Assembly (NCBI GenBank): GCA_036346405.1
Contig: CM070568.1
Span: forward strand, 3,416,221 to 3,480,220
Length of the DNA: 64,000 nt
Direction of reading: 5' to 3'
DNA from: Phyllostachys edulis
Lineage: Eukaryota > Streptophyta > Magnoliopsida > Poales > Poaceae
Shown here: positions 12,435 to 22,961 of the stretch, piece after piece
How positions within the stretch are numbered: position 1 is the first letter of the stretch
How the letters are laid out: the number at the start of each line of letters is the position of its first letter
Program-made: the position numbers and the translations under genes
The notes under the pieces: generated by a model
What the model saw: only the letters and a program-made list of their open reading frames with translations
Told to the model about the DNA's origin: nothing
Databases searched by the model: none

Positions 12435-12896
12435 CTAATCGATCTCCTGGAGCGAGGCGCCAGTGGCGGCGGCGGCGGCGACGTCGTCGGCCGTGAACTT
12501 GCCCTTGGCCTTGTCGGCGGCGCGGCCGCTGGCCTTGCGGTCGAGGAGGGCCTTGCGGTCCTTGTCCAGCTTGAGCTTGGTGACGATGACCTTTGAGGGG
12601 TGGATGCCGACGTTGACGGTGGAGCCGTTCACCTTCTCCCGGGTGATCCGCTCGACGTGGATGACCCAGCGGCGGCGATAGACCTGCACGACCTTGCCCT
12701 CGCGGCCCTTGAAGCTGCCGCGCACCACCTGGACCTCGTCGTCCTTGCGGATCGGGATGGAGCGCACGTTGTACTTGTGGCGGAGCTCCGACGACAGCGC
12801 CGCGGACATGAGCACGCGGCGGACGGAGGAGGGCGCCGTGAAGTGCGCCTTGCGGCACTTCCGGCGGGAGCTCGTGACGCGGGGGTTGCGCTTCAT
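12435..12896 (-). CDS. RPL26: 60S ribosomal protein L26 (uL24)
   Basis: Cytosolic large-subunit protein that sits near the polypeptide exit tunnel. It is an intact single-exon reading frame of 153 residues. It starts MKRNPRVTSSRRKCRKAHF and contains the KOW-type segment at about residues 50-82 (KDDEVQVVRGSFKGREGKVV). The plant-type Ala/Asp-rich tail ends in LQEID. The length matches plant L26 (about 145-155). The open frame runs further upstream, but the Met at 12896 is chosen because conserved similarity begins there and the extension is Pro/Ser-rich leader sequence. The strong GC-rich frames on the opposite strand are shadows. No intron interrupts the coding sequence, and the promoter carries the usual ribosomal-protein signals, so I infer a functional gene. 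Confidence 0.95.
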   Translation of the reverse strand: MKRNPRVTSSRRKCRKAHFTAPSSVRRVLMSAALSSELRHKYNVRSIPIRKDDEVQVVRGSFKGREGKVVQVYRRRWVIHVERITREKVNGSTVNVGIHPSKVIVTKLKLDKDRKALLDRKASGRAADKAKGKFTADDVAAAAATGASLQEID

Positions 12897-13110
12897 GGCG
12901 GCGGCTTCTTCCAAACCTGGACGGCGTCTAGGGTTTTGGGGGGTGAGGTCGTGTGCGGAGGCGGCGGAATGGTGTGGTGGGAGGGAACATATAGCAGGTG
13001 TAGTGCTAGGGTTTGTGTTTGCAGGCGTTTGATGGGGAGTGGACGGTGCGGATTCGTCCAATGGATAGGCCCAGTTAAAATTCTTTGTATCACACGGCCT
13101 ACGGCCCATT
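12897..13110 (-). promoter_or_regulatory. RPL26 leader and promoter with telo-box and TGGGCC elements
   Basis: Read on the minus strand, this contains AAACCCTAG twice (complement of CTAGGGTTT near 12925 and 13010) and TGGGCC/GGGCC elements (near 13065 and 13105). Telo-boxes plus site II (TGGGCY) motifs are the established promoter pattern of plant ribosomal-protein genes. Confidence 0.65.
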
Positions 13111-13481
13111 TAGAACGCTGTAAATGGCCGGTTTTTTCTGAGTATGAATGGGTCAGTACTCAAGTTGTCTTCTTTAATTTGTTAATTTCCTTCGTTTTGC
13201 ACAGTAAGTATACTCTGTATATATGTACACGGCACACACATATATCACATTTTGAAAAATTATTTTGGTGCCAGAGGATATCACACAGTAATTAACGTTC
13301 ATAATCGAATTCTAATACACCAATTACGCAAGCTTATTGATGTGCACTTGGCAAATACGCAATGCCGTCTCTAAAAGTCTGAAACATGATCGAGCATACG
13401 TAACTACAGGGCACACATATATCACACTTTGACCACACTCCTCCCCAGCATCTATACCGTGCGCCACCACCTCCTTTCTCC

Positions 13482-13880
13482 CACTACCACACAGAGGGTT
13501 ATCACAGACGGTTGTAAACTCTTATTACAGATTGTTTCTGAACCGTCTGATTTATTGCATATGTGATAACAAACGATTATCACAGATGATTTTTGAACTG
13601 TCCGTGATAAGTCATAACACAGATGGTTCGTATAAATAAGAGTCTGTGAACGCTAACTATCACAGACGGCTTCGACCACGAAATCGTCTGTGATATATCG
13701 GTGATCACATACGGTTGTGTTTACGAACCGTCTGTGATATGTAGCAATACCACATATGGTTGTTTTTAAGAACCATCTGTAACGGACTACATATCACAGA
13801 CGGTTGGTGAATAGAACCGTTTGTGATAGTAGGTGTTCATAGACAGTTTATACCACAAAACCATCTGTGATAGCTCGCTC
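13482..13880 (+). mobile_element. CACTA-type transposon end with subterminal repeats
   Basis: Begins CACTACCACACAG at 13482. About a dozen copies of CACAGACGGTT/AACCGTCTGTG in both orientations follow, with some degenerate. Alternating inverted subterminal repeats next to a CACTA terminus are typical of En/Spm elements. Matching motifs recur at 19915-20025 and 20735-20750, suggesting one element or several nested ones over 13.5-20.8 kb. A clean TAGTG end with a 3-bp duplication was not found. Confidence 0.65.
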
Positions 13881-16520
13881 TATATATAGAAATTTTTCTG
13901 TTTTTCGGCTAGCCTCAAGAAATGCTAGCCATACCCTCTGAAAACAATATACAGATACAAGCAAATACATAGATATATCAAAGATACACATATATCGATC
14001 ACAGATACACATATATATCATAGATAAACAAATTTACAGATTGATTATAGATGAATTGTCATAGTATTTTTACAACATATTTACAGATACAGTAAGAAAA
14101 CATTGTCTGTCAGTAAAAATTTTATTCAATCTCGGCCGCGTGCAACTCTCCTTTGGGTCAATGACCTCCGTCATTAAGAAGGTGACGAGCCGTCCTCGAA
14201 TTTTCAGAGAGTTCATTCATTTGAACTGTACTTAAACGGATGTTAATACCCTATCGCTAGGAAGAGTAAAGTCGTAAGCACTTATATATATTAATTGATA
14301 AGTAGAAAATAATTATTGGGAGATTGACAAACCTCTAGATCCTTGGGCCTACCACCTATGATTTCTTGTATATGGCGGCAAACATAGAATCCATATTCGT
14401 TGCCCTATAGCTGCTGGCGGCACTACAAAAATAGAATTGCATACATAGGTTTATTCAGCTTGAGAGGCATCATTACGAAGTGTGATATATGATTATTGTG
14501 TACTAGCGGGTACCGAAAATTGTGTCACATGTCGCAGTGTGGTGTTCGCTTCCAAGTGTCACCCTCTTTTGGCAATGTACATGACGAACGACCTACGTGA
14601 TTCGAAAAAGTTAGCCTCAACCATTGCAAACGAATGGTACAAAGAGTTATCTATGGATAAAATTAGTTTGCATGTTGATTAATTGTTGCACAAGTGTGAA
14701 GTCGTGATGGCTCTTGATTAGGGAATCAAGGTATATTACATTGTTCCACTTTAGTACAATAACAATTAGAATCTAGTGTCACCTACACATGTATGCCGCC
14801 ATAATCTTTAAGACTAAGTTCGTGTTGCATATGAAGTACAAATCAATGAGTCAAGCGCTTACCCCTAGTTGTAGAGTAGAAGTATGTACTCCTTGTCATT
14901 GTGAGCATGCAGTCTCGTTGTTATGTAATCCTCGATGTAGGATACATTGTGGTTGATGCATTGCTCAAAGATCAACTATAGGTCGAGAAAACCGACTGGT
15001 TCTTTTCTTCGTTTGGCTTCTAGGTTCATATGTCTATACATAAGCAAGGAGTTATGATATTTATCTGTATTACATGAATGCAGACTATAATTGTACACAC
15101 TTACAGTGTCCAGCATATTAAAAATGAGGTGTCGAGGGTGTCGAGATTGAAGAGATCGAACAAGTCGTCGAAACCCACCACGAAGAAGTCGGGCTCGTGG
15201 AGAAAGTGTACCACCGTGTACTTGACGGTGAAACCTGTAGCGATTTTATTGTAGCGAAAAAACATTGTGGCGACTGGTCTGGACCTTTGATTTCCGATCG
15301 GACAGGAAATCACTCGTAATACCAATGCACCGTAGATCCTCTACACATTGAAACTTCAACGCAGAGGATCCCAATCCGTGCGCGGCAGCCTACCAAATGA
15401 AGCAATCCGAACGTACGTGTCTCGGTCCCTGAATTACATTATCTCCAGCTAGTCTTCTTGTCCTATTCGTTTCGCTCAAATTAAGCCGATGGAGTACGCA
15501 CGCTTTGCATGAGGAAAAGATGAGTGGAGTCGAGTAGTATTGAGTCTATACGCATGAATGGATACGTGACCATATTTTAGGACTTGACGACTGATGTTAC
15601 AAGAGCCCATGCACCTTGAAGACTGATGTTGTATTCTTTCATTCTTCTTCCATGCTTTGAGTGCATAATCTGTGGCGCTTTGGGCTTCGTTTTCAAACAC
15701 CTTCCGTTAGAAACATCTGCGTTTGGACTAATCCCAATATATTCAATGGGCCTTTTCTTATATATTCCTTTTGTGTTGCACCACGATTAGCCGAGCCCAG
15801 CTCATTCTGCCCACGATTCGGCCGGGATTCGGGCTCCCAAACAAGCAATAAAATTGAGAGATTCATGTGTGAAAGGTTCCTCGCGCTCCCTTAGCTCGAC
15901 GACGACGACACAAGGCGTAACCTCGGTTTCGAATCCGAGCTCGGTTTCAAACCCGAGCCTCGTCCTCGCAGCCGGTGAACATGACGTCATCAGGTGGGCG
16001 TCGACGGTCTCACCAGATCGGGAAAGATAATGCTACCCCTAGGGTTGCCTTGCAATTATGGTCATTTGGTAACTTCATCCTTCCTCCTCTCCCATCCTAT
16101 AGATAGGGTTCATTTTAACATGAGGGGAGACCACTTGTATATCATTTTACATTTGAGCAATTCGACTTGTGTAGTTTTCTTGCTTTGTCTATGCTTCGAT
16201 TCCCACCTACGCATCGCCGGTGATCGACGTAGCCAACCTGAGGTGCCAACAAATCTATTGTCTAGACTCGTATCTACTACGACAATATGGATATGATCTG
16301 TACCTGAAGCATGATCGAGCTTCTCGTAGTCACCCATGGAGTCACTTTACAATAGAAACAAGTCATGTTAAACCGGCAAAACCAAGAAGAAAAAGGGAGG
16401 AGTGTCGTCTTGCCTTCCGGCTACCAATATGTGTAAAAAAAAAGCTCATTTTGCGGGGCAAACTTTGTAGAACATCAACTTAAATCTTTGGAAATGTAGA
16501 ACCAATTGGTAGAGATGGTT
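13881..16520. other. Transposon-derived or intergenic DNA
   Basis: No gene recognised. 14040-15100 is AT-rich with short decayed frames. 15225-15380 resembles 52520-52680 (shared GTAGATCCT.T.CA, TTCAACGCAGAGGATCC-like end), part of a dispersed MITE family. Confidence 0.4.
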
Positions 16521-16524
16521 TTGG

Positions 16525-16752
16525 GAGTCGGATCCTCTGCATTGGAGATCTAAATACAAAGGATGGATAATCCTCTACATTAGTAGCGTCTCTCAACCGC
16601 CCGATTGAAATACAATGGTTTAGATCAAACGGTAAAGTGTGTTATGCTACGGTACGAATCCGTGTAAGCAGTAGAGCCAGGGTATTACGCTACAGTGAAA
16701 GAGGTATTGTGCGCGCAGTAACCTTTGCAGCGCTGCTGACAATCCGAGTCCG
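16525..16752. mobile_element. Mutator-like MITE, 228 bp
   Basis: Direct repeats TGGTTTTGG (9 bp) at 16516-16524 and 16753-16761 flank a non-coding segment that begins GAGTCGGATCCTCTGC and ends CAATCCGAGTCCG, giving partly inverted ends. It carries GATCCTCTGCAT and ATCCTCTACATT motifs shared with the element at 55704. A 9-bp duplication fits MULEs. Confidence 0.6.
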
Positions 16753-16761
16753 TGGTTTTGG

Positions 16762-17900
16762 CATACGCAGAGCTTTGCGTCACCAAATTTTACTAGGGTG
16801 ACATCAGAGTTAGCGGTAGCACCCTAGTCATCCTAGTCGGAAAAGGACAAAAGGTGGAGCCGGCCGTGGCGGCCATAATAAATAACGTCACCAACAGCTT
16901 GGTTGACGCGACACGTGCAACGACGGCGCAATGCTTACTGACGCAGCGAAGCTTGAGGGGGTAGGTGTACGTACGCTAGAGATTGGCCGGCGATGTAATT
17001 AATGGCCCCTAGCAAGCACAGATAACGTGAGGCGCTGTTTGGAAGCTTGCATTGATTGATACTGCCCGCCAGACACAAGAAAGACAGGGCATGTGCTTGT
17101 ACGGGACGACGGAGATGAAGGGAGTAGCTGCACTTCTGGCGTAAATTGAAGGCTGTGGCTTAACTTAAACTAGATGCACCCGCTTGTTTTATATACTAGA
17201 GAATACAGATCACCCAAAGCCTCTCCCGCGAGGGCGTGGACACCCAGCTGCCAAGCCGTGGGAGAGGGCCGCGATAACGGCGTGGGCAAAGAAAAAGGCG
17301 TGCGGCTACGGGATCTCACTCTCACCCGACGCGCGGCCTGCACGAGCAAAGCCCGTGCGCACCGAGCGCTGGCACGATCCCGGCCCTCCGGATACGAATG
17401 AACGGCGTGATTTTTTTTTTTGGGGGCAATATGAGCAGGGCCGGAGGGGGCGCAATCCATCGGGTATTAACATATACTAGGATGAAACCCGTGTCAATTT
17501 TGAATTCGTGTTTTGTTGAGCAGGCGGTGCTATTGTTCAGTCACTGTGTTCAGATGGCGGTAGAGACATTGTTGCGTTTAGCAAACATCGTAACGAAACC
17601 ATGGCATATATTTTAGAGGTCCGATAGGAGAGCAGGGACGGCTGCCTTGGCAGACGCTACTACACGAACAGACACAATGGGCAAAGCAAAAGCTAGGTTA
17701 GTAGTTCATTAGGTTAACAAAGGTAGTAAATCCATTCACAAGAGAGTAAGTGTCATCTAGAATCGATAGCATACCAAGCTAAGAATTCCAGAAGAAAGAT
17801 ATATACTTGAGCATATATGGACAGCAAAATAAAGTGTCCCTAGTTGGGGATAAAAGATTTGAACCTATGCAGTATATTATATAGGCAGTAACAAAAGGCC
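16762..17900. other. Intergenic DNA
   Basis: No gene recognised; 17220-17400 is a GC-rich patch with overlapping low-complexity frames. Confidence 0.4.
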
Positions 17901-18059
17901 TTGCATGCTAGGAATAACCTGAAGCAGCAAGATCATAGGCAAGGAACGATGCAATCAGAAAGGTGTTCGAAGTGGATAAGCAGTAGATAGTTGGCTTTGT
18001 AGGTACTAATAAGAACAGGAAGACAACAGGAGTATATAGTATAAACATAGCAATAAAAG

Positions 18060-18495
18060 GTCTAGCATAGAGGGCACCAGGATCAACATAGAGATCTAAA
18101 GGCACCTATATGGAAATAGTATGAAACATATGTTAGATGCAATAACTGGTGTAACAATGGATGAGGGCTACATGATCGCTAGCAGGCTATGATCGGTATA
18201 CCTCCTGTGTCATTCCTGTGGGTAGGGCAGAGCCTTCTTTCCAGCTGCTGAGGACAGTGTGGGTTGATCAGTTGAAGATGTAGATCTGCAGGCTAAATTA
18301 AAGTCTAATGTCAGCGCCAAGTAAATAAAGCATAGCAAGTGCACGAATATGAATTAAGAGTTCCATAGTCATAACAGCAAGTGTTAGCGTACCAAACCTT
18401 TTGGTCTCAACAGATTGCGGAATGCCAGCAACCTCTGTAACTGCTTCTGCGGATTTGAAATCATTAGCAATTTCTTCTGTTTGTGTAACCTGCAA
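18060..18495 (-). pseudogene. Three-exon gene fragment inside the transposon block
   Basis: Minus-strand exon-like pieces with splice borders are: about 18490-18395 (VTQTEEIANDFKSAEAVTEV, GIPQSVETK), 18293-18205 (acceptor CTGCAG; the frame ending GSALPTGMTQE before GTATAC) and 18104-18060 (acceptor TATAG; VPLDLYVDPGALYAR). The middle piece has a stop in the frame that joins the third, so the fragment is probably broken. I do not recognise the parent gene. Its place between CACTA-type subterminal repeats (13.5 and 19.9 kb) suggests a captured host-gene fragment, which is inference. Confidence 0.4.
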
Positions 18496-18559
18496 GCTAG
18501 ATAATTTTGAAAGAGGAAGCAGAAACACCCGAAAATATAACTGTCGTAGCTAAAAGGCT

Positions 18560-18800
18560 AGACAGTGGGTACGGAGCACCCTCCGTACCCTTTGTCTTGA
18601 AGAAGGACCAAAAGAAGAGAAGGGCCAAAGACTAAATGAGTATGTGTATTACTTGTATGTAAATGAGAGAAATCCCCTTATTACATGCCCATGGGGCTTT
18701 ATTTATAGGGGGCAAGAAGGGACATTTACCTTCTTGCCCCCAAAGGCGAGAGAGAGAGAGAGAGGGTATTTTAGGTACATTTACCTTAACATACACTATA
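18560..18800 (-). other. Promoter-like segment of a repeat element
   Basis: The minus strand has CCTATAAATAAAG (TATA-like, near 18703) and, downstream, a GGTACGGAG...CTCCGTACC hairpin (18565-18590). A GA dinucleotide run lies at about 18749-18764. Together with the tandem repeats at 19.0-19.7 kb upstream this looks like an LTR or transposon promoter region; the element borders were not found. Confidence 0.35.
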
Positions 18801-19025
18801 CAGACTAGATTTACATATGTACAGCATCCCTGACGGCACACCGGTATTTTCGACGATCCGAGGGTGCGGGGCACCCCTTGGTGCCCTGCTAAGACAACTC
18901 CCTCGTCTGCGTGGTCCGAGGTCGCGAGGACAGATCCCGTGGTCCCGAGGGGCGAGCGGACGTAATCGTATCGCCCCTGGGCCCTCGGGAGTCGGGATGC
19001 CCCCGGAGAAGTGACGTAGAACCGC

Positions 19026-19215
19026 CCCACCGAGGCATTGGCCTCGAGGCAGGTGGCGGGCAAAGCCGGAGCGGAGCCACCCCACAGAGGCATTGGCCTC
19101 GAGGCGGGCGGCGCGTCGGGGCCGCCCCGCCGAGGCCGTAGCCTCGAGGCGGGCGGCGGGCGAAGTCGGAGCGGAGCCGCCTCACCGAGGCATAGGCCTC
19201 GAGGCGGGCGGCGCG
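19026..19215. repeat. Tandem GC-rich repeat with GCCTCGAGGC palindromes
   Basis: Four units start at about 19032, 19087, 19132 and 19187, spaced 55, 45 and 55 bp, so the higher-order period is about 100 bp. Each holds GAGGC..., TAGCCTCGAGGC or TGGCCTCGAGGC, then GGGCGGCG. GCCTCGAGGC is a perfect 10-bp palindrome. Confidence 0.8.
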
Positions 19216-19438
19216 TAGTGGCGGAGCGTGTGTGTCATGGCAGTCGCCGCTGTCTTTGAATTTTGATTATTTCTCTGGTGTGGCCGCTTGAGATGCTCCT
19301 GTTGGGGACCTAGTACCGTCCCCCCCCCCTTTGGCCGCTCCTGGTCAAGCGTCCTCGTGACTTGGAGGGGTGCGAAGGGTTTTTGCCCGGTTGCCCGAGG
19401 AGTTACCACTGGGCTCGTTCGAGGTTGTCGAGGCTGGC

Positions 19439-19692
19439 GAGGGGGAGGCAAAGCCGGTCGCCGTCCCACAACTTTCTTTTCTTGGGCTCATTTGAGAGCC
19501 CAGAAGCTAGTGAGGGGGAGGCGAGACCGGTCGCCGTCCCCCAACTTTCTTTTCTTGGGCTCGTTTGAGAGCCCAGAAGCTAGCAAGGGGGAGGTGAAGC
19601 CGGTCGCCATCCCCGCAACTTTCTTTTCTTGGGCTCGTTTGAGAGCCCAGAAGCTAGCGAGGGGGAGGCGAAGCCGGTCACCGTCCCCCAAC
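19439..19692. repeat. 73-bp tandem repeat, four copies (last partial)
   Basis: Units begin at 19439, 19512, 19585 and 19659, each starting with a GAGGGGGAGG-like purine run. Each then carries CCGGTCGCC(G/A)TCC, AACTTTCTTTTCTTGGGCTC and TTTGAGAGCCCAGAAGCTAG. The segment GGGCTC...GAGAGCCC is a short inverted repeat within each unit. Confidence 0.9.
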
Positions 19693-19694
19693 AC

Positions 19695-19905
19695 TCCGAT
19701 TTTACCATAGCTTCAAATCACTAACACTCCGATTTCAAGCCATGGTAAAATTGCAGAGTAAGAAAAATTCAAGCCATGGTAAAATCAGAGTGTTAGTGAT
19801 TTCAAGCCATGGTAAAATCAGAGTGTTAGTGATTTTAAGCCATGATAAAATTACAGAGTAAGGAAAATTCAAGTCAAGGTAAAATCAAAGAGTAAGGAAA
19901 ATTCC
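19695..19905. repeat. Short direct and inverted repeats (CATGGTAAAATC..GAGTGTTAGTGATTT)
   Basis: The left part reads AACACTCCGATTTTACCAT and ATCACTAACACTC. The right part holds the complements (CCATGGTAAAATCAGAGTG, GTTAGTGATTT) in several direct copies. Transcripts could fold into hairpins. Confidence 0.7.
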
Positions 19906-20770
19906 AAGTCACGGACGATTTTTAATACGAACCATCTGTGATAAGATACTTATCACAGACGGTTCGTATTAAGAACCATTTGTGATATGTCTTCACAGAC
20001 GATTTTTGTATGAAACCGTCTGTGATTAGCAGCGCGGGAGTTCAAAAAAATTTTAACACGCGCGCGGGAGGCAAAATGTTTTAGCGCTGTCCTTATATAT
20101 TATAGCCACCTCAGTCTTGTCTTCCATCAGTCTCTCCCTCCCCCCCCCCACACCGAGCTCCGGTGACCACCCTCGATTCCCCATCGTGGTTCAGCGAGAA
20201 GACACAGCCGACGACAATGAGGAGGAGGGATGCGGAGGAGCTACTTGTCTGCCGCAGGAAGTAGACTGCCGGAAGGTATGTGTACATCCCCATAACATAT
20301 ACAATTTGTTGGTTGTTTGTTGTAAAGAAAATTATCTTAATTTTGTGTTACCTAAGGTCGGAGCGCCTCTGGAGGTTTCAGTCGTCTCTCCTTGCCAACG
20401 AGCTTGAGTCGAACTCGACGACATGCAAGAACATCTTGTGATATGCTGGTGAGGTACAGAGAGAAGCTCACAAGACCAATCCAAGAAGCCGATGAGTTCT
20501 TCAAGAGCTTGGAGACATAGATGGTTTCTAGCTAGTTTAACTTTGTAACTTTATTCTTTTTTTCCCATTCGGAGGGGACATTGTGAAACCTTTTTGTTTT
20601 CCTTTCCTTTAATGTGTTTGCCATCAGAATTTTTATTGGATTTTAGCTGTCTTGCTAGAGGTTGCATATGGAAACTACTGTCTAGCAATTGATTGGTTTG
20701 GCTTAAATCCGATTTTAAAAAAAAATAGAAAAAACTATCACAGACGGTTCTGAACTTGACTATTGTGTTT
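19906..20770. mobile_element. Second cluster of CACTA-type subterminal repeats
   Basis: CACAGACGGTTCGTATTAAG, AACCATCTGTGATAAG and AACCGTCTGTGATTAG lie at about 19915-20030 and TATCACAGACGGTTCTGAAC at 20737. These are the same motif family as at 13482-13880. The sequence between them has no recognised gene. Confidence 0.55.
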
Positions 20771-21240
20771 GACAACCTTCGAGTTAGAGCAGATTACCTC
20801 CCCCTCAGAGACAGAATCTTTAGGTTGTTTGTCTTTAGGATTGCTAGTACCACCCCCACTTTTTTGCTCAGAAGATTGAAGAGTATCACCTCCATATTTC
20901 TTCGCTAATTTCTCCCAACTAGAGTTGTGAGAACTCCCTTCTGATTCATCTTCCCCATCTTCATTATCATCTTTTTTTTATGAGTATGTATTTTGTGAAA
21001 ATGATCATACGCTGGCCCTTTCTTCTTTCCAGCTACACCCCCTTCAGCTTCAAATTTAATTTCGTACCCCATGGAGTTAATAAAAATTTCCACAAAACAA
21101 TTGATATTAGCCGGATCCCTACTAAGAACTTTGACTCTCACCAGATCCTCCCTCAACAAGCTTATTTCATCAACCTCTAAAGTATCACCCACTGTGCTAG
21201 CTTTTTTTGTTAACGCGTGAGATGGACCGCTGAGCATCAT
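20771..21240 (-). pseudogene. Transposon ORF fragment with DUF4283-like region, frameshifted
   Basis: The minus strand reads DTLEVDEISLLREDLVRVKV, SRDPANINCFVEIFINSMGY and EIKFEAEGG, resembling the DUF4283/zinc-knuckle proteins common in grass transposons. In an A-rich run near 20972 the frame changes. It then continues as DDNEDGEDESEGSSHNSSWE, EKLAKKYGGDTLQSS and PKDSVSEGEVICS until about 20771, where CACTA-type sequence starts. So the ORF is broken by a frameshift and cut off, probably by transposon insertion. It has no start, zinc knuckle or reverse transcriptase in view. Confidence 0.55.
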
Positions 21241-22682
21241 CGCACGAGATGGGACGACGCAGCGTGGTGTACGGTGCTAGCGCTCAGACCGTATGTCAGA
21301 GCGCTAATTGCGTCCTAAGATGTTTGACCAGTAGGGCTAAATCCTAAGCTAGAATGTTGATGATGCCCAAGCCTCCCTGCTGTTCAGGACAAAAGAACGC
21401 TAAAATGCGAGTAAACGGGCTGCGCAGAGGGGCACGGTGGAGGCGAAGAATGCGGCTGCGCTAGGGAAGAGGTGCACAGAAGATGGAGAGTCGGCATCGT
21501 GAGGGAGGAGGCGTCGGGAATGGGAGGTGGAGGCGCAGGGGCTGTAGGCGGCGGCGGCGCTGTAGGGAGACGGTGGTGGGCTAAGGAGAAGAAGGGAGCA
21601 CGACAGGGAGGGGAGGAAAGCGGAGAGAACGAGGCGCAGGGCGGGGGAGAGCACCAGGAGATGGGATTAAAAGGGAGAGGGGGCCAAGTGGCGGCGACGA
21701 CGCGCTGAGCAGAGGTGGCATCGGCGGCGCGACGTAGGGAGATGGGAGGCGGACGGCGCGCTGAGCAGAGGCGACATCGGTGGCGCGATGTATGGATACG
21801 GGAGGTGGGCTAAGCAGGGGTGGCGGCCGACTATATGGGAGCAGGGGGAAGGAAAAAGGGACGCGCCTCGCCACCTCCTTGACGCCTCTGCGAGGCTCCA
21901 TTCCATGCCTCTGCAACTGCATGGGGAAGGAGCGGATGCGGATGACTTTCGTGGCGTGAATGGCGCAGACGGCACCATGTGAGGAGGACCTTCGTGGCGT
22001 GAACGGGACAAGCGGAGACTAAAAGTACGGACACACCCTGAGGCCAGCATTTATATCGGCTATAGATCAGGGAGAGATGACCTGATAAAAGTGGTTATTA
22101 GCTAGCCCACTAGTGGCTACATATATCATCAGTGACCTTTGTTGCTTCGCAATGGGTCGTCGACCAAGCCCTTCCAGTTGGAAAGGGAGGATAGTGACAT
22201 GCATCATGACTCTCTCGATCGTTCGATCTAAAATGAACGATCTTAGATCGGGCGTTACAGGGCATAAGAAAAATAGTGAAATTGCTACAGCAGCTATGCC
22301 ACTGTTTCTACAGGTAGCTGCTACAGTACTGCTGTTGAGTACTGTTCATACAGCCTGAGGATGCGGATACCTCCAGAGCAACTGCTTGGCGAGTGTGTAG
22401 TGACCATACTACACTCCACTGCTCCTTAGCTAGAAAGGTTTTACTAGCTACACTGTACTTTTGCTAACAGCGGAAGACGAGGAGTGATTAACTAGGCAAA
22501 CCCTCCCAAGCTGCTTTAATTTGATCTTCGTGCATCTCGTGCCAGCATAGAACAAAGCAGCTAGTTGAACGGCACCTCTCGATCTGTGCGAAAACGGCAA
22601 CTACCAAGAACATAAATAAGCAGACGCGCCAAGCCCAAGGCTTGGACCAATCGATACCGACCTGTTTTCTATGTGAAGCAGG
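21241..22682. other. GC-rich transposon-like or intergenic DNA
   Basis: 21400-22050 is G/A-rich with overlapping low-complexity frames and degenerate repeats (GGCGGCGCGATGTA-like near 21722 and 21780; CTTCGTGGCGTGAA near 21947 and 21987). 22190-22370 has the GCTACAG.../TACAGTACTG pattern of the dispersed MITE family. No gene recognised. Confidence 0.4.
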
Positions 22683-22685
22683 TAA

Positions 22686-22958
22686 GGCCGGTCCCAATGG
22701 GTGATTTTTTACTATAGTTTTTTATTGCATGAAAAGCATTTAGATACCACCTTTATAATACATGGTATCCTAGAGTGTGGTATCCTAGGTTTTGATATAG
22801 AGTATTTACTAGTATTTCTACCTAGGATACTGTGTATGAGTGATATCTAAATAAGATACCAGTCTGCTCTCTCTCTTACTTAATTACAGTACCACATCAG
22901 ACTTTTGCCTATGTGGCAGTTTTAAGAAACTTGCCAAGGTGGAGCATTAGGACCAGCC
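22686..22958. mobile_element. Tourist-like (PIF/Harbinger) MITE, 273 bp
   Basis: Terminal inverted repeats are GGCCGGTCCCAATG and CATTAGGACCAGCC, flanked by TAA at 22683-22685 and 22959-22961. A TWA 3-bp target duplication and AT-rich non-coding core are diagnostic of Tourist MITEs. Confidence 0.85.
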
Positions 22959-22961
22959 TAA

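Noticed and set aside
12600..13295. 231-codon plus-strand frame over RPL26
   Set aside because: Shadow of the ribosomal protein gene, which is unambiguous on the other strand.
19026..19692. Regular repeats considered as a CRISPR-like array
   Set aside because: Units are contiguous tandem repeats without unique spacers, in eukaryotic transposon DNA.
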